Shown here piece by piece: positions 52,283-61,781 of a stretch of 64,000 nucleotides of DNA; within the stretch, counting starts at the first letter, position 1; each line of letters starts with the position of its first letter. A program made the translations under genes and the position numbers. The notes beneath the pieces are model-generated. The model did no database searches and was not told the DNA's origin. It was given only the letters and a program-made list of their open reading frames with translations. This DNA is from Alteriqipengyuania bathyomarina_B (lineage in GTDB: Bacteria > Pseudomonadota > Alphaproteobacteria > Sphingomonadales > Sphingomonadaceae), in NCBI RefSeq assembly GCF_038594605.1, contig NZ_JBCFZM010000001.1, forward strand, positions 682,001 to 746,000. Reading direction: 5' to 3'.

Positions 52283-53643
52283 TTCTGCAGATCGTACTGC
52301 TTGAGCAGATCGTACAGCGTCGGGCGTGACACGCCGAGCAGCTTGGCGCTGCCCGAGATATTCCCCTCGGTCCGGGCGAGCGCTTTACGGATCACATGCC
52401 GGTCGGCCTGCTCACGCGCGCATTTGAGGTTGAGCGGCGCAGCATCCTCCACCGCGTCGGTTTTCAGATCGAGATCGTCTGCCGAGACGAGCTTGCCGTC
52501 CGCCATGATCACCGCGCGCTTCACGCGGTTCTCGAGCTCGCGCACATTGCCCGGCCACTGGTGTGTGTCGAGTGCGGCCAGCGCATCGGGTGCGAAGCCT
52601 TTCACCTGCGGGTTCATCTCGCGCGCGAAACGGTTGAGGAACGCTTTTGCCAGCAGCGCCGCATCGCCCGGCCGTTCCGCCAGCGCGGGAATCGCGATCA
52701 CGATTTCGGCCATGCGATAATAGAGGTCTTCGCGGAACGTCTGTTCGGCGATCATCGCGTCGAGATTGCGATGGGTCGCGCACACGATCCGCGTATCGAC
52801 CGCAATCGTCTTGCGCCCGCCGATCCGCTCGATCGTGCGCTCCTGCAGAAAACGCAGCAACTTCACCTGCAGGGCAAGCGGAATATCGCCCACCTCGTCG
52901 AGGAACAGCGTGCCGCCATCCGCGCTCTCGATCTTGCCCTCGGTCGTCTTGACAGCGCCGGTGAACGCACCCTTTTCGTGCCCGAACAGCTCGCTTTCGA
53001 GCAGGTTTTCGGGGATCGCCGCACAGTTGATCGCCACGAACGCACCGTCGCGGCGGGGGCTGGAATCGTGCAGACCTCGCGCGAGCAGTTCTTTGCCCGT
53101 CCCGCTCGCACCCAGCAGCATGACCGAGGCATCGGTGTTCGCGACCCGCTCGATCGTGCGGGCAACCTTCACCATTTCCGGTGCGCCGGTGATCAGCGTC
53201 CCGAGTACGGTCTTGTTTTCGCCCACCTTGTCCGCCAGCCGGCGGTTTTCCGCCTCGATCCGGTGGAGATTGAGCGCACGCCCGACGATCAGTTCGAGGG
53301 CGGAGATATCGAGCGGCTTCTGGTAGAAATCATATGCGCCCGCCGAGATGGCATCGAGCGCGCTTTCGCGAGCGCCATGCCCGCTGGCGACGATCACCTT
53401 GGTGGTCGGCGCTTCGGCCATGATCGCATCGAGCACGACGAAGCCTTCGCTGGTGCCATCGGGATCGGGCGGTAAGCCCAGATCGAGCGTCACCACCGGC
53501 GGACGTTCGGCGCGCAGGATCGTCAGCGCCTCGTCGCGAGTCCCCGCAACGAACACTTCGAAGCCTTCGAAGGCCCATTTGAGCTGGGTCTGCAGCCCCT
53601 CGTCATCCTCGACGATGAGCAGTTTGGGTAACGATTCGCTCAT
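52279..53643 (-). CDS. prsR: PEP-CTERM-box response regulator PrsR
   Basis: A 454-residue NtrC-type regulator: receiver domain (phospho-acceptor Asp in VTLDLGLPPDPDGTSEG), AAA+ domain with Walker A GASGTGKE and the sigma-54 contact loop GAFTGAV, and a Fis-type HTH (SGSAKLLGVSRPTLYDLLKQ). It should activate sigma-54 promoters of an exopolysaccharide/PEP-CTERM system. Its ATG overlaps the prsK stop by one base. Confidence 0.92.
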   Translation of the reverse strand: MSESLPKLLIVEDDEGLQTQLKWAFEGFEVFVAGTRDEALTILRAERPPVVTLDLGLPPDPDGTSEGFVVLDAIMAEAPTTKVIVASGHGARESALDAISAGAYDFYQKPLDISALELIVGRALNLHRIEAENRRLADKVGENKTVLGTLITGAPEMVKVARTIERVANTDASVMLLGASGTGKELLARGLHDSSPRRDGAFVAINCAAIPENLLESELFGHEKGAFTGAVKTTEGKIESADGGTLFLDEVGDIPLALQVKLLRFLQERTIERIGGRKTIAVDTRIVCATHRNLDAMIAEQTFREDLYYRMAEIVIAIPALAERPGDAALLAKAFLNRFAREMNPQVKGFAPDALAALDTHQWPGNVRELENRVKRAVIMADGKLVSADDLDLKTDAVEDAAPLNLKCAREQADRHVIRKALARTEGNISGSAKLLGVSRPTLYDLLKQYDLQN

Positions 53644-55754
53644 CAAGCAACCTCTTGTTCGTGAGTTTTGGCAGACAGCGAGGCGCTGTCGGCAAGATCG
53701 AGTTCGATGGTAAAGCGCGTCCCCAGGCCGACGCGCGACTGGACCTGCAGGCGCCCACCCATCGCGCGCACCAGCTCGCGCGCTTCGAGCGCGCCGATGC
53801 CGAAGCCGTCGGGTTTGGAACTGACGAAGGGCGCAAACAGCTTCTCGCGCACGAAGACCTGATCCATGCCCTGCCCCATGTCGACGATGTCGATACTGGC
53901 ATGCCGACCCTTGCAATGCACCGCGATGCATACGGGCGCACCTTCCGGACTGGCTTCGATGGCGTTCTGGATCAGGTGAACCAGCGCCTGCTCCAGCCCC
54001 TCCCGGTCCGCGCTGACTACGCACGATGTCGTGCAGCAAACATCGACCGTACGGCTTGCGCCGAAGCCCTTCGCAATGTCGCGCAGCAGCGTGGCAAGAT
54101 CGACATTCTCGATCCGCGCCGCACGACCCGTGCCATATCGCCCGAGCCGCTGGATCAGCGCGTTGAGCTTGGCCGTGCTGGTGCCCAGCGTCTTGAGCAT
54201 GTCTGCGCGAAAGGCGGGATTGTCCGCATGGCGCTGCGCATTGTGCGATAGCAGGGACATCTGGCTGGCAAGGTTCTTGATGTCGTGCAACACGAAAGCC
54301 ATCCGGCGATTGAACTCGTCGAAGCGGGCAGCCTCCATCAGCGCCCGCTGGCTCGCCTGTTCGGACAGATAGCTTGCCAGCTGGCGCCCGACGACGGTCA
54401 GCAGGTCGAAGTCTTCCCAATCGAGCTTGCGATCGACCAGCGGCCGGGCGAGCAGCACTACGCCCTGCAACCGGTCGAAATGGCGCAGCGGCACGATCGC
54501 CCATGCGCCGCCTTCGCCATCGAGCCAGGCGGGCAGCGCCTCGGTCTTCCCGGCGAGCGAGGTGCCCGCGCGCCAATCCTCCAGATCGATCACATAATCG
54601 CGCGTCTCGACGAAACGCACGATTTCGGGAGGCAGCGCCGCCGCCGCCTCGTCCAGAGTGGGCCAGTGCCAGGTCTCGGTCAGGACGAGCGCACCATCGG
54701 CATCGGGCAGGTAAAGCGCGGCGGAGGGGCTTTCCGTTATGTCGGCCATCGCTTTGGGGATGCGCAGGTGCAGCGTGTCGCCCTCCTCCACCCCGCGCCC
54801 GATCGTTTCGGCAAGCCTCAGCCATTCGGCGCGGTAATCGTAGCGATGGCTGAACAGGTGCTTTTGCGCGGTGACCTTCAGCCAAGCCCGGAAGCGCGGC
54901 GACGGCAGCCACAGTGCCGCCACGGTGAGTAGGGCGACTAGGAAGCCGACCTGCGCCAGCCGCGCTCCATCCGCGTCCAGCGCGCTGAGCAGCCGGGCGA
55001 GCCCCGCCATCGCCAGAAGGTAGCTACCGATCATCAGCAGCGAGATGGAGCGGAACGCCACCTTGCGCGATGCCCGGAACCGCAAGCGCCGAACATCCGA
55101 GCCCAGCGCCATGGCGAGCGGGATGAAGGCAACGCCCACCACCAGCCCGCGCAGGCTCGCCACATAGCCGGGCAATTCGCCCGTAAACCACGTCACGACA
55201 TAGTAGTTCAATTCGAACACCCACAGGGCGGAAAGCGACAATGCGATCCAGCGCGTGCCCGAGCGGTCCTGCTGCAAAGCCCCCGTATAAAGGTTGTGCA
55301 GCAGCACCAGCGCCCCGATCGCGACGAGCGTATGCAACAGGGCCGACACCGGGAGAATTTCGTCGGCGAGCTGCGGGCCCGTCTCGAACCAGCTGTTGGC
55401 GACCAGCACTGCGCTCTGGAGCAGTTCAACAAAGACCAGGCTGGCGAATACGAAACGCACACGGCGCGCGGTTTCGCTGTCCACACCGGTCGCGAACAAC
55501 GCGTGCAACAGCGCGAGCCATGAAAGGTTGCGGATCGCTTCGGTCGCTGCCGTTAGAAGACTTGCCGGGCCCAGCGCTGCGAGCACCGCCGCCCACAACG
55601 CGGTGAGGCAAAGCGCGGCCACGCCCGCAATCCGCTCGCGGTGCCACGGCAACGGCCGCTGGACGAGCCAGATCGCGGCGAGCGCGCAGACGGCGGCGCA
55701 CGTCGTGCTGCTGGCAAGGCCCACAACCTGCGCGACGGCGTCTCCGCTGATCAT
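53643..55754 (-). CDS. prsK: PEP-CTERM system histidine kinase PrsK
   Basis: A 703-residue membrane kinase with about eight N-terminal helices (1-300), a GAF-like region (about 320-470), and a kinase core: the H-box FVLHDIKNLASQMSLLSHNA and the ATP-binding HLIQNAIEASPEG, DMGQGMD and GFGIGALEARELV. This organisation matches the TIGR02916 PrsK family. Its start overlaps the sugar-transferase stop (ATGA), so the order is transferase-prsK-prsR. Confidence 0.9.
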   Translation of the reverse strand: MISGDAVAQVVGLASSTTCAAVCALAAIWLVQRPLPWHRERIAGVAALCLTALWAAVLAALGPASLLTAATEAIRNLSWLALLHALFATGVDSETARRVRFVFASLVFVELLQSAVLVANSWFETGPQLADEILPVSALLHTLVAIGALVLLHNLYTGALQQDRSGTRWIALSLSALWVFELNYYVVTWFTGELPGYVASLRGLVVGVAFIPLAMALGSDVRRLRFRASRKVAFRSISLLMIGSYLLAMAGLARLLSALDADGARLAQVGFLVALLTVAALWLPSPRFRAWLKVTAQKHLFSHRYDYRAEWLRLAETIGRGVEEGDTLHLRIPKAMADITESPSAALYLPDADGALVLTETWHWPTLDEAAAALPPEIVRFVETRDYVIDLEDWRAGTSLAGKTEALPAWLDGEGGAWAIVPLRHFDRLQGVVLLARPLVDRKLDWEDFDLLTVVGRQLASYLSEQASQRALMEAARFDEFNRRMAFVLHDIKNLASQMSLLSHNAQRHADNPAFRADMLKTLGTSTAKLNALIQRLGRYGTGRAARIENVDLATLLRDIAKGFGASRTVDVCCTTSCVVSADREGLEQALVHLIQNAIEASPEGAPVCIAVHCKGRHASIDIVDMGQGMDQVFVREKLFAPFVSSKPDGFGIGALEARELVRAMGGRLQVQSRVGLGTRFTIELDLADSASLSAKTHEQEVA

Positions 55755-57136
55755 CGCGCGCCATCCGGCCACAGGATCACGCGCAGAGTTTGCAGGAGGA
55801 TCAGCAGATCGAGGAAAGGCGTGTAGTTCTTGGCGTAATAGAGGTCGTATTCCAGCTTGTGCCGGGCATCCTCGATGCTCGCCCCGTACGGATAGTTGAT
55901 CTGCGCCCACCCGGTGATGCCGGGCTTCACCATGTGCCGCTCGGCGTAATAGGGCAGCTTGTCTTCCAGATCGTCGACGAATTTCGGTACTTCGGGGCGC
56001 GGGCCGACGAAGCTCATCTCGCCTTTCAGGACGCTCCACGTCTGCGGCAATTCGTCTATCCGCACCTTGCGGATGAAGCGGCCGAGGCGGGTAATGCGCG
56101 GATCATTCTCGCTCGCCCATTTCACCCCGTCCTTTTCGGCATCGGTCCGCATGGAGCGCAGCTTGATGACCGAAAAGGGGCGTCCGTAGAGGCCGACCCG
56201 CTGCTGGCGGAAGAACGCCGGACCCTTGCTGTCGAGCTTCACCAGCAGCGCAAACAGCGCAATGACCGGGAGCGTGATCAGCAGCACGAGCCCGCTGACC
56301 GCGACGTCGAACGCGCGCTTTGCAATCCGTGAAAAGCGTTGCCCGGAGGAAAACCCGTCGGAAAAGATCAGCCAACTCGGGTTGAGCGTATCGAGATCGA
56401 CGCGGCCCGTTTCGCGTTCGAGAAACCCCGAAACCTCGCGCACCGGCACCCCGCGCGTACGCACCCGCAGCAGGTCATTGAGCGGCAGCGCATTGCGACG
56501 TTCTTCCAGCGCCAGCACGACCTCGCTGGCGCGAAGGCGCGTCACGTAGGCGCCGAGATCCTTCAGCCGGTCGCGCGAAACCGCCTCGGGCAGCAGCCGG
56601 TGCGCCTCACTCATGGCGATGAAGCCGACAATAACGAAGCCGCTGTCTTCCTGGGCAGCGAGTGCTTTGAGCCGCGCGGCGCGCGATCCCGCGCCGAGCA
56701 CGACCACCCGCCGCTTGAGCCGTTCGCGGTCGACCGCATGGCTAAGGCCCACCCGGACGAGCCCGATGAGCACCAGCGCGATGCCGAGCGCATAGAGCAG
56801 CGTCGAACGCCAGAACCCGACCGAGGGCACGGCGAAGGCCATCACGGCCAGCGCGACGCCGCCAAGCGACAGCGCCACCATCGCGCGCGCGAAGGCATAG
56901 CGCGGGCTGCGCAGCGCCTCAGCGCTATAGGCACCGACTGCAATAAGGCTCAGCGAAGAGACGACCGCGAAGCCAAGGATCGGCGACATGCGATCGACCC
57001 ACGGGCCAGCCTCCATGCCGATCTGCACCGCGCGCACATGCCAGGCCAGGTCGCCCGCCAGCAACAGCAGCGCCAGGTCGCACAGGCCGTACAACACTGC
57101 GGCGTGCGGAATATAATGCTTGAACAGCCGGATCAT
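55751..57136 (-). CDS. TIGR03013-type XrtA/PEP-CTERM system sugar transferase
   Basis: A 461-residue membrane protein: four or five N-terminal helices, a nucleotide-binding-like region (RRVVVLGAGSRAARLKAL), and a C-terminal bacterial sugar transferase domain (KRAFDVAVSGLVLLI, PAFFRQQRVGLYGRPFSVIKL, SFVGPRPEVPKF, KPGITGWAQINYPYG). It starts exopolysaccharide synthesis by loading a sugar phosphate on undecaprenyl phosphate. It is coupled to prsK. No exosortase or other EPS genes follow in this window. Confidence 0.9.
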   Translation of the reverse strand: MIRLFKHYIPHAAVLYGLCDLALLLLAGDLAWHVRAVQIGMEAGPWVDRMSPILGFAVVSSLSLIAVGAYSAEALRSPRYAFARAMVALSLGGVALAVMAFAVPSVGFWRSTLLYALGIALVLIGLVRVGLSHAVDRERLKRRVVVLGAGSRAARLKALAAQEDSGFVIVGFIAMSEAHRLLPEAVSRDRLKDLGAYVTRLRASEVVLALEERRNALPLNDLLRVRTRGVPVREVSGFLERETGRVDLDTLNPSWLIFSDGFSSGQRFSRIAKRAFDVAVSGLVLLITLPVIALFALLVKLDSKGPAFFRQQRVGLYGRPFSVIKLRSMRTDAEKDGVKWASENDPRITRLGRFIRKVRIDELPQTWSVLKGEMSFVGPRPEVPKFVDDLEDKLPYYAERHMVKPGITGWAQINYPYGASIEDARHKLEYDLYYAKNYTPFLDLLILLQTLRVILWPDGAR

Positions 57137-57256
57137 CGCGCTTGCCGGGCCCCTTTGCTCCGCGAAATTTCGCGAATTTCACATGGGGCCCGGCTTACGC
57201 ACGAGTGATGAAATGTCGGTAAACTTTACACCGGGCTTTCGCTGCCCGGGACAGTG

Positions 57257-57547
57257 CTATTCGGTGGGAGCCACGCGATCAGCCGCGCCTTCGATGGCGT
57301 CGCCCGCCTGATTGGCGGCTTCGCCAACCTCGCCTGCCGCATCGCCGATGGCATTGTCCTTCGCCACTTCGGCGCCGCTCATGTTGTTGAAGATCAGCAC
57401 AGCCGCGACAATCGCTACAATGGCCACGATCACCAGCAGGATGGTGGCACCGCCCCCGCCCTTGCGCTCACCATCGGTGACGATCGTGTGCGTGGTGTGC
57501 GTGTTGCCTGCTTCGTCGGTGTGCTCGGTAATGCGTTCTTCGGTCAT
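57257..57547 (-). CDS. small single-span membrane protein
   Basis: A 96-residue protein: a polar Thr/His-rich N terminus (ERITEHTDEAGNTHTTHT), one hydrophobic helix (about 36-54) and an acidic Ala-rich tail (DAAGEVGEAANQAGDAIEGA) resembling a stress-type helical repeat. Family unknown. The ATG at 57547 was chosen for the compact, complete protein. Confidence 0.65.
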   Translation of the reverse strand: MTEERITEHTDEAGNTHTTHTIVTDGERKGGGGATILLVIVAIVAIVAAVLIFNNMSGAEVAKDNAIGDAAGEVGEAANQAGDAIEGAADRVAPTE

Positions 57548-57618
57548 GCTGACTTTGCCCTGGTGGGTGATCGGTGCCTTGCAGAAAGCGCAAGCCGCCC
57601 GACGGTTCCGCGCAATCG

Positions 57619-58941
57619 TCAGTCGACCGGCCCCTGCGTCGGCCCGCGCAGGGAGCGCGCGGGGCATTCCATCCGGCGGCAAGTCCGACAGCCGGGCCCA
57701 ATGGGGATGGCATCTTCCGGGCGGAGCGAGACCCCGCGCGCCAATGCGAAGCTCTCTGCCAGACGTGCCTCGATCCCGAGGATCAGCACATCCGTGCGCG
57801 GTTCGTCGGCAAACGGCGGCGCGGCGATATGCGCGATCAGCCAGTGCGCCGGGCCCAGCGCACCGCTTTCCAGCATCACCGCATTCGCGCGCCATTCGGG
57901 CTGCCAGTGAAAACCGAGACGCGGGCACCCCGGCCTGCGGTCGAGCAGGCTCGCGTCGCTCGCGCCGAGCAGGCGCTCGACCAGTTGCACCGATCCGTCG
58001 ATCCGCCCGACGAAGAACGGAAGGCCGCGCTGGCCCACCCGCTGGAGCGTAGTCAGCCGTCGGGCGACCTCGCCTGCATCGGTGGCGAAACGGCGGGCTA
58101 GGACATGCGGCTCGTATCCCGTCGCCTCGCATGCGCGCAGGAACCGGCCATAGGGCATGATCAACGCCCGCGCGAAATAGCTGCGCAGATAAGCTTGAAA
58201 AGCTCCGCGCGCGCCAGGATGCTCGAAACTCGCGCCATCCGCGATGTCGGCGATCATGTCGCGATGCTCCAATTCGGCAACCTGCTTGGCAATCTCGAGA
58301 TTGCGCGCGGCAGGCGACAGCATTTCCGACAGCTGCACTTGGCGCGCATGAAGATCGAGCCGCCGGTTGGCCTCGGGCAGAACCGCCCGCGGAAGGAAGC
58401 GGAGCGCGAGATCGTGGCGTTCTCTCAGGTGGTCGGTCAGGGCTGCGCCAATGTCCGCGCGGGTGAGACGCATTTCGTCGGCGAGAGTTTCCGCCGCTTC
58501 GTCCAGATCGGCGAAGTGGTTACGCCAGCGCTCGATTGCGCGCCAGACTTCTTCCTCGAAGGGTCGCCCATGCGGGCTCGCGGTGCCCTGCTCGTCGAAC
58601 AGCCGGGCGAAGGCGGCGGCGGCCTGTGGAGCCGCGGCGAGGAATTCAGTCACCTCCGCACGGTCGATGCCGAGATCGGCAAAACGCTCGTCCCCCAGGC
58701 GGCGGACCAGCCCGTCGATCCCGCCGATGGCGCTGTTTTCCTGCAGGCTGCGCGGATCGTAGTCGAACTGATCGACCAGTTGCACCACCACCCGCGCCGT
58801 CACCGGACGCTGGTTGCGCTCGATCAGGTTTAGGTAGCTGGGCGAGATCGACAGGCGTTCGGCCATGCTCGCCTGCGTCAGGCCCTCACGGCGGCGCAGG
58901 CGGCGCAAGGCCGCGCCTGCGTAGAGGGAGGGTTCGCTCAT
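57619..58941 (-). CDS. XRE-family acyl-CoA-type transcriptional regulator ScfR
   Basis: A 440-residue regulator of the RamB/ScfR group: N-terminal HTH (LTQASMAERLSISPSYLNLIERNQ), an ImmA/IrrE-like middle (DUF955) and a C-terminal DUF2083 region with the cysteine cluster CRTCRRMEC. It is divergent from aceA, and homologues control glyoxylate-cycle genes. Acyl-CoA or short-chain fatty acids are the likely signal in this group; no ligand is shown here. Confidence 0.85.
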   Translation of the reverse strand: MSEPSLYAGAALRRLRRREGLTQASMAERLSISPSYLNLIERNQRPVTARVVVQLVDQFDYDPRSLQENSAIGGIDGLVRRLGDERFADLGIDRAEVTEFLAAAPQAAAAFARLFDEQGTASPHGRPFEEEVWRAIERWRNHFADLDEAAETLADEMRLTRADIGAALTDHLRERHDLALRFLPRAVLPEANRRLDLHARQVQLSEMLSPAARNLEIAKQVAELEHRDMIADIADGASFEHPGARGAFQAYLRSYFARALIMPYGRFLRACEATGYEPHVLARRFATDAGEVARRLTTLQRVGQRGLPFFVGRIDGSVQLVERLLGASDASLLDRRPGCPRLGFHWQPEWRANAVMLESGALGPAHWLIAHIAAPPFADEPRTDVLILGIEARLAESFALARGVSLRPEDAIPIGPGCRTCRRMECPARSLRGPTQGPVD

Positions 58942-59016
58942 GGCTCGGGTGCTCGCAAAGGTTTGTAAATATCTTCACATCACGACAAGACTAACCTATC
59001 GATATCGCCATATAAG

Positions 59017-59030
59017 ACAAGATAGCTTGT
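59017..59030. promoter_or_regulatory. candidate operator between scfR and aceA
   Basis: Inverted repeat ACAAG-ATAG-CTTGT, about 75 bp before the aceA start and inside the 163-bp divergent region. The GACAAGA core also occurs at 58984-58990. A role in aceA control is inferred only. Confidence 0.35.
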
Positions 59031-59104
59031 AATGATCTCTAGTCCCGCGGTCCGCCCAAGCGTAACTCCAGCGCCACGAACGCATTACCCGACGGAGTAT
59101 CAAG

Positions 59105-60700
59105 ATGACCTACGCACGCGAAATCGACGAACTGACCAAACGCATCGAACAGGGCGGCGAAGCATGGAGCGCCATCGACGCGCAGGCCGCTGCGCGCATG
59201 CGCCTGCAGAACCGCTTCCGCACCGGGCTCGACATCGCGAAATGCACCGCGAAGATCATGCGCGAAGACATGGCCGCTTACGATGCCAATCCTGCCGACT
59301 ACACCCAGTCTCTGGGCGCATGGCACGGCTTCATCGGTCAGCAGCAGATGGTTGCGATCAAGAAGCATTTCGGCAGCACCAAACGCCGCTACCTTTACCT
59401 CTCGGGCTGGATGGTCGCCGCGTTGCGCAGCGAATTCGGCCCCCTGCCCGACCAGTCGATGCATGAGAAAACCAGCGTCCCTGCCCTGATCGAGGAGATT
59501 TACACCTTCCTCAAGCAGGCCGATGCACGCGAGCTGGGCGGAATGTTCCGCGACCTCGACGCGGCACGCGAAGCGGGCAATGATACCGAAGCCAAGCGGC
59601 TGGAAAACGCGATCGACAACTACGAAACCCATGTCGTTCCCATCATCGCCGATATCGACGCAGGCTTCGGCAATGCCGAGGCGACCTACCTGCTCGCCAA
59701 GCAGATGATCGAGGCGGGCGCCTGCGCGTTGCAGATCGAGAACCAGGTGTCGGATGAAAAGCAGTGCGGCCACCAGGACGGCAAGGTCACGGTGCCGCAC
59801 GAGGACTTCCTCCAGAAGATCCGCGCGATCCGCTACGCCTTCCTCGAACTCGGGGTCGAAGACGGCATCATCGTCGCACGCACCGACAGCCTGGGCGCAG
59901 GCCTGACCAAGCAGATTGCTTACAGCAAGGAGCCAGGCGACCTGGGCGACCAGTACAACGCCTTCCTCGACGCCGAACCCGTCGATGCGAGCCAGATCCA
60001 GAACGGCCAGGTTTTCATCAGCCGCGACGGGCAGCTGATGGCGCCCAAGCGTCTGCCGTCGAACCTCTATCAGTTCCGCGCCGGCACCGGGGTGGATCGG
60101 GTCGTGCTCGACTGCATCACCAGCTTGCAGAATGGCGCCGACCTGCTCTGGATCGAGACCGAGAAGCCTCATGTCGAACAGATCGCCGAGATGGTGGACA
60201 AGATTCGCGAGACGGTGCCCAATGCCAAGCTGGTCTACAACAATTCGCCCAGCTTCAACTGGACGCTGAACTTCCGCCAGCAGGTTTACGATGCGTGGGA
60301 GAAGGAAGGCCGCGATCTGTCGCAGTACGACCGGGCAAAGCTGATGAGCGTCGACTACGACAGCACCGAGCTGGCGCAGGAAGCCGATGCGAAGATCCAG
60401 AGCTTCCAAGCCGACGCCGCGAAGCGTGCGGGCATCTTCCACCACCTTATTACGCTGCCGACCTACCACACCGCGGCGCTGAGCACCGACAATCTCTCTA
60501 AGCGCTACTTCGGCGAGGAGGCGATGCTGGGCTACGTGAAGAACGTCCAGCGCGAGGAAATTCGCCAGCAGATCGCCTGCGTGAAGCACCAGAACATGGC
60601 CGGCTCCGACATCGGAGACGACCACAAGGAGTACTTCGCTGGCGAGGCCGCGCTGAAGGCGGGCGGCAAGGACAACACCATGAACCAGTTCGCGGCGTAG
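59105..60700 (+). CDS. aceA: isocitrate lyase
   Basis: A 531-residue enzyme splitting isocitrate to glyoxylate and succinate, the first step of the glyoxylate shunt. The catalytic motif reads KQCGH (Cys about residue 222) and the N-terminal part has LGAWHGFIGQQQ. The length matches the long, Pseudomonas-type subgroup with KQCGH rather than the about 430-residue E. coli form. GGAG precedes the ATG. It is divergent from scfR, its likely regulator. Confidence 0.95.
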   Translation: MTYAREIDELTKRIEQGGEAWSAIDAQAAARMRLQNRFRTGLDIAKCTAKIMREDMAAYDANPADYTQSLGAWHGFIGQQQMVAIKKHFGSTKRRYLYLSGWMVAALRSEFGPLPDQSMHEKTSVPALIEEIYTFLKQADARELGGMFRDLDAAREAGNDTEAKRLENAIDNYETHVVPIIADIDAGFGNAEATYLLAKQMIEAGACALQIENQVSDEKQCGHQDGKVTVPHEDFLQKIRAIRYAFLELGVEDGIIVARTDSLGAGLTKQIAYSKEPGDLGDQYNAFLDAEPVDASQIQNGQVFISRDGQLMAPKRLPSNLYQFRAGTGVDRVVLDCITSLQNGADLLWIETEKPHVEQIAEMVDKIRETVPNAKLVYNNSPSFNWTLNFRQQVYDAWEKEGRDLSQYDRAKLMSVDYDSTELAQEADAKIQSFQADAAKRAGIFHHLITLPTYHTAALSTDNLSKRYFGEEAMLGYVKNVQREEIRQQIACVKHQNMAGSDIGDDHKEYFAGEAALKAGGKDNTMNQFAA

Positions 60701-60815
60701 TCCTGACCAAATCGATCAAGAGCTCGAGAGGCGGGCTTGTCACCGGGGCGTCGGGTCGGCATTGCTATCCGACGACCCCGGGACACCTGACTTTTCCGAT
60801 GGAGCGGATGCACTT

Positions 60816-60995
60816 ATGACCGAAGAAACCCCGAAAGAACCGGGCCGCGCACGCGCCCTGCTTTCCACCGCAGATTTCCGCCTGCTGCGCGCCGCGCTCG
60901 CCAGCCATGCGCGGACCACCGAAGACCGTGAGGAACTAGCGAAGATCAACGCCCTTCATCATCGGTTGGGCACATACGTCCCTGACGCGGAATAG
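60816..60995 (+). CDS. small conserved protein
   Basis: A 59-residue charged helical protein with LLSTADFRLLRAALASH and LAKINALHHRLGTYVPD. GGAGCGG precedes the ATG at 60816; an in-frame TTG lies 18 codons earlier. No function known. It ends before a terminator. Confidence 0.55.
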   Translation: MTEETPKEPGRARALLSTADFRLLRAALASHARTTEDREELAKINALHHRLGTYVPDAE

Positions 60996-61017
60996 CTGCG
61001 CGGAGAGGATGCGACGG

Positions 61018-61057
61018 GCGGGCGCGTGGGGACCTCCCTGCGCGCCCGCTTCTATTT
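61018..61057 (+). terminator. rho-independent terminator
   Basis: A 9-bp perfect stem (GCGGGCGCG/CGCGCCCGC) with a partly self-pairing 14-base loop, followed by TTCTATTTT. Confidence 0.8.
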
Positions 61058-61139
61058 TGGCCGGTTGTTCGACCCTGGTTGCACTAAACGACAGAGCGCC
61101 TAGACCGCGCGGCAATCAATTTGCTCAAGGAGCCTGTCT

Positions 61140-61781
61140 ATGCCTCGTTTCGCCCGTGGCGTGCTGAAATTCCAGGACGAGATCTTTCCCAGCAGGAAAG
61201 AGCTGTTCGAAAAGCTGAGCCAGGGCCAGTCGCCCGAAGCGCTCTTCATCACCTGCTCCGACTCGCGGATCGAGACAGGGATGATGACCCAGACCGATCC
61301 CGGCGAACTGTTCATCTGCCGCAACGCGGGCAACATCGTCCCGCCGCACACCAACCAGACCGGCGGGATGACCGCGAGCATCGAGTTTGCCAGCGCCGCC
61401 CTGCGCGTGCCGCATATCGTGGTGTGCGGCCATACCGAGTGCGGTGCGATGAAGGGGGCGATGGACCTCCACAAGGATCGCAGCTCGCTCGACACCCTGC
61501 CCCACGTCCGCGAATGGCTGGGCTTCAGCCGCGCGGCAGTCGATATCGTCGATGCCCGTGCGGCGGGCATGAGCGACGAAGAGCGGATGCGCATGCTGCT
61601 GGAGCAGAACGTCGTGCTCCAGCTGCAGCACTTGCGTACGCATCCCACGGTCGCCCTGCGGCTTGCGCAGCGCGAGGTTCAGCTGCACGGCTGGGTCTAC
61701 GATATCGGCACCGGCAAGGTCGACGCCTACGATCCCGAGCAGGACCGCTTCATTCCCATCGCCGAGCGCTACGGCCTCTGA
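61140..61781 (+). CDS. beta-class carbonic anhydrase
   Basis: A 213-residue zinc enzyme interconverting CO2 and bicarbonate. The first zinc motif is CSDSR (in LFITCSDSRIE) and the second is HTECGAM (HxxC); RNAGNIVPPH is the conserved block between. Cytoplasmic; no signal peptide. AAGGAG lies upstream. It converges on the M20 peptidase gene with stops directly adjacent. Confidence 0.95.
   Translation: MPRFARGVLKFQDEIFPSRKELFEKLSQGQSPEALFITCSDSRIETGMMTQTDPGELFICRNAGNIVPPHTNQTGGMTASIEFASAALRVPHIVVCGHTECGAMKGAMDLHKDRSSLDTLPHVREWLGFSRAAVDIVDARAAGMSDEERMRMLLEQNVVLQLQHLRTHPTVALRLAQREVQLHGWVYDIGTGKVDAYDPEQDRFIPIAERYGL

Noticed and set aside
53644..54912. N-terminal extension of PrsR making an 877-residue protein
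   Set aside because: The extension is an out-of-frame reading of prsK; PrsR begins at MSESLPKLL (53643).
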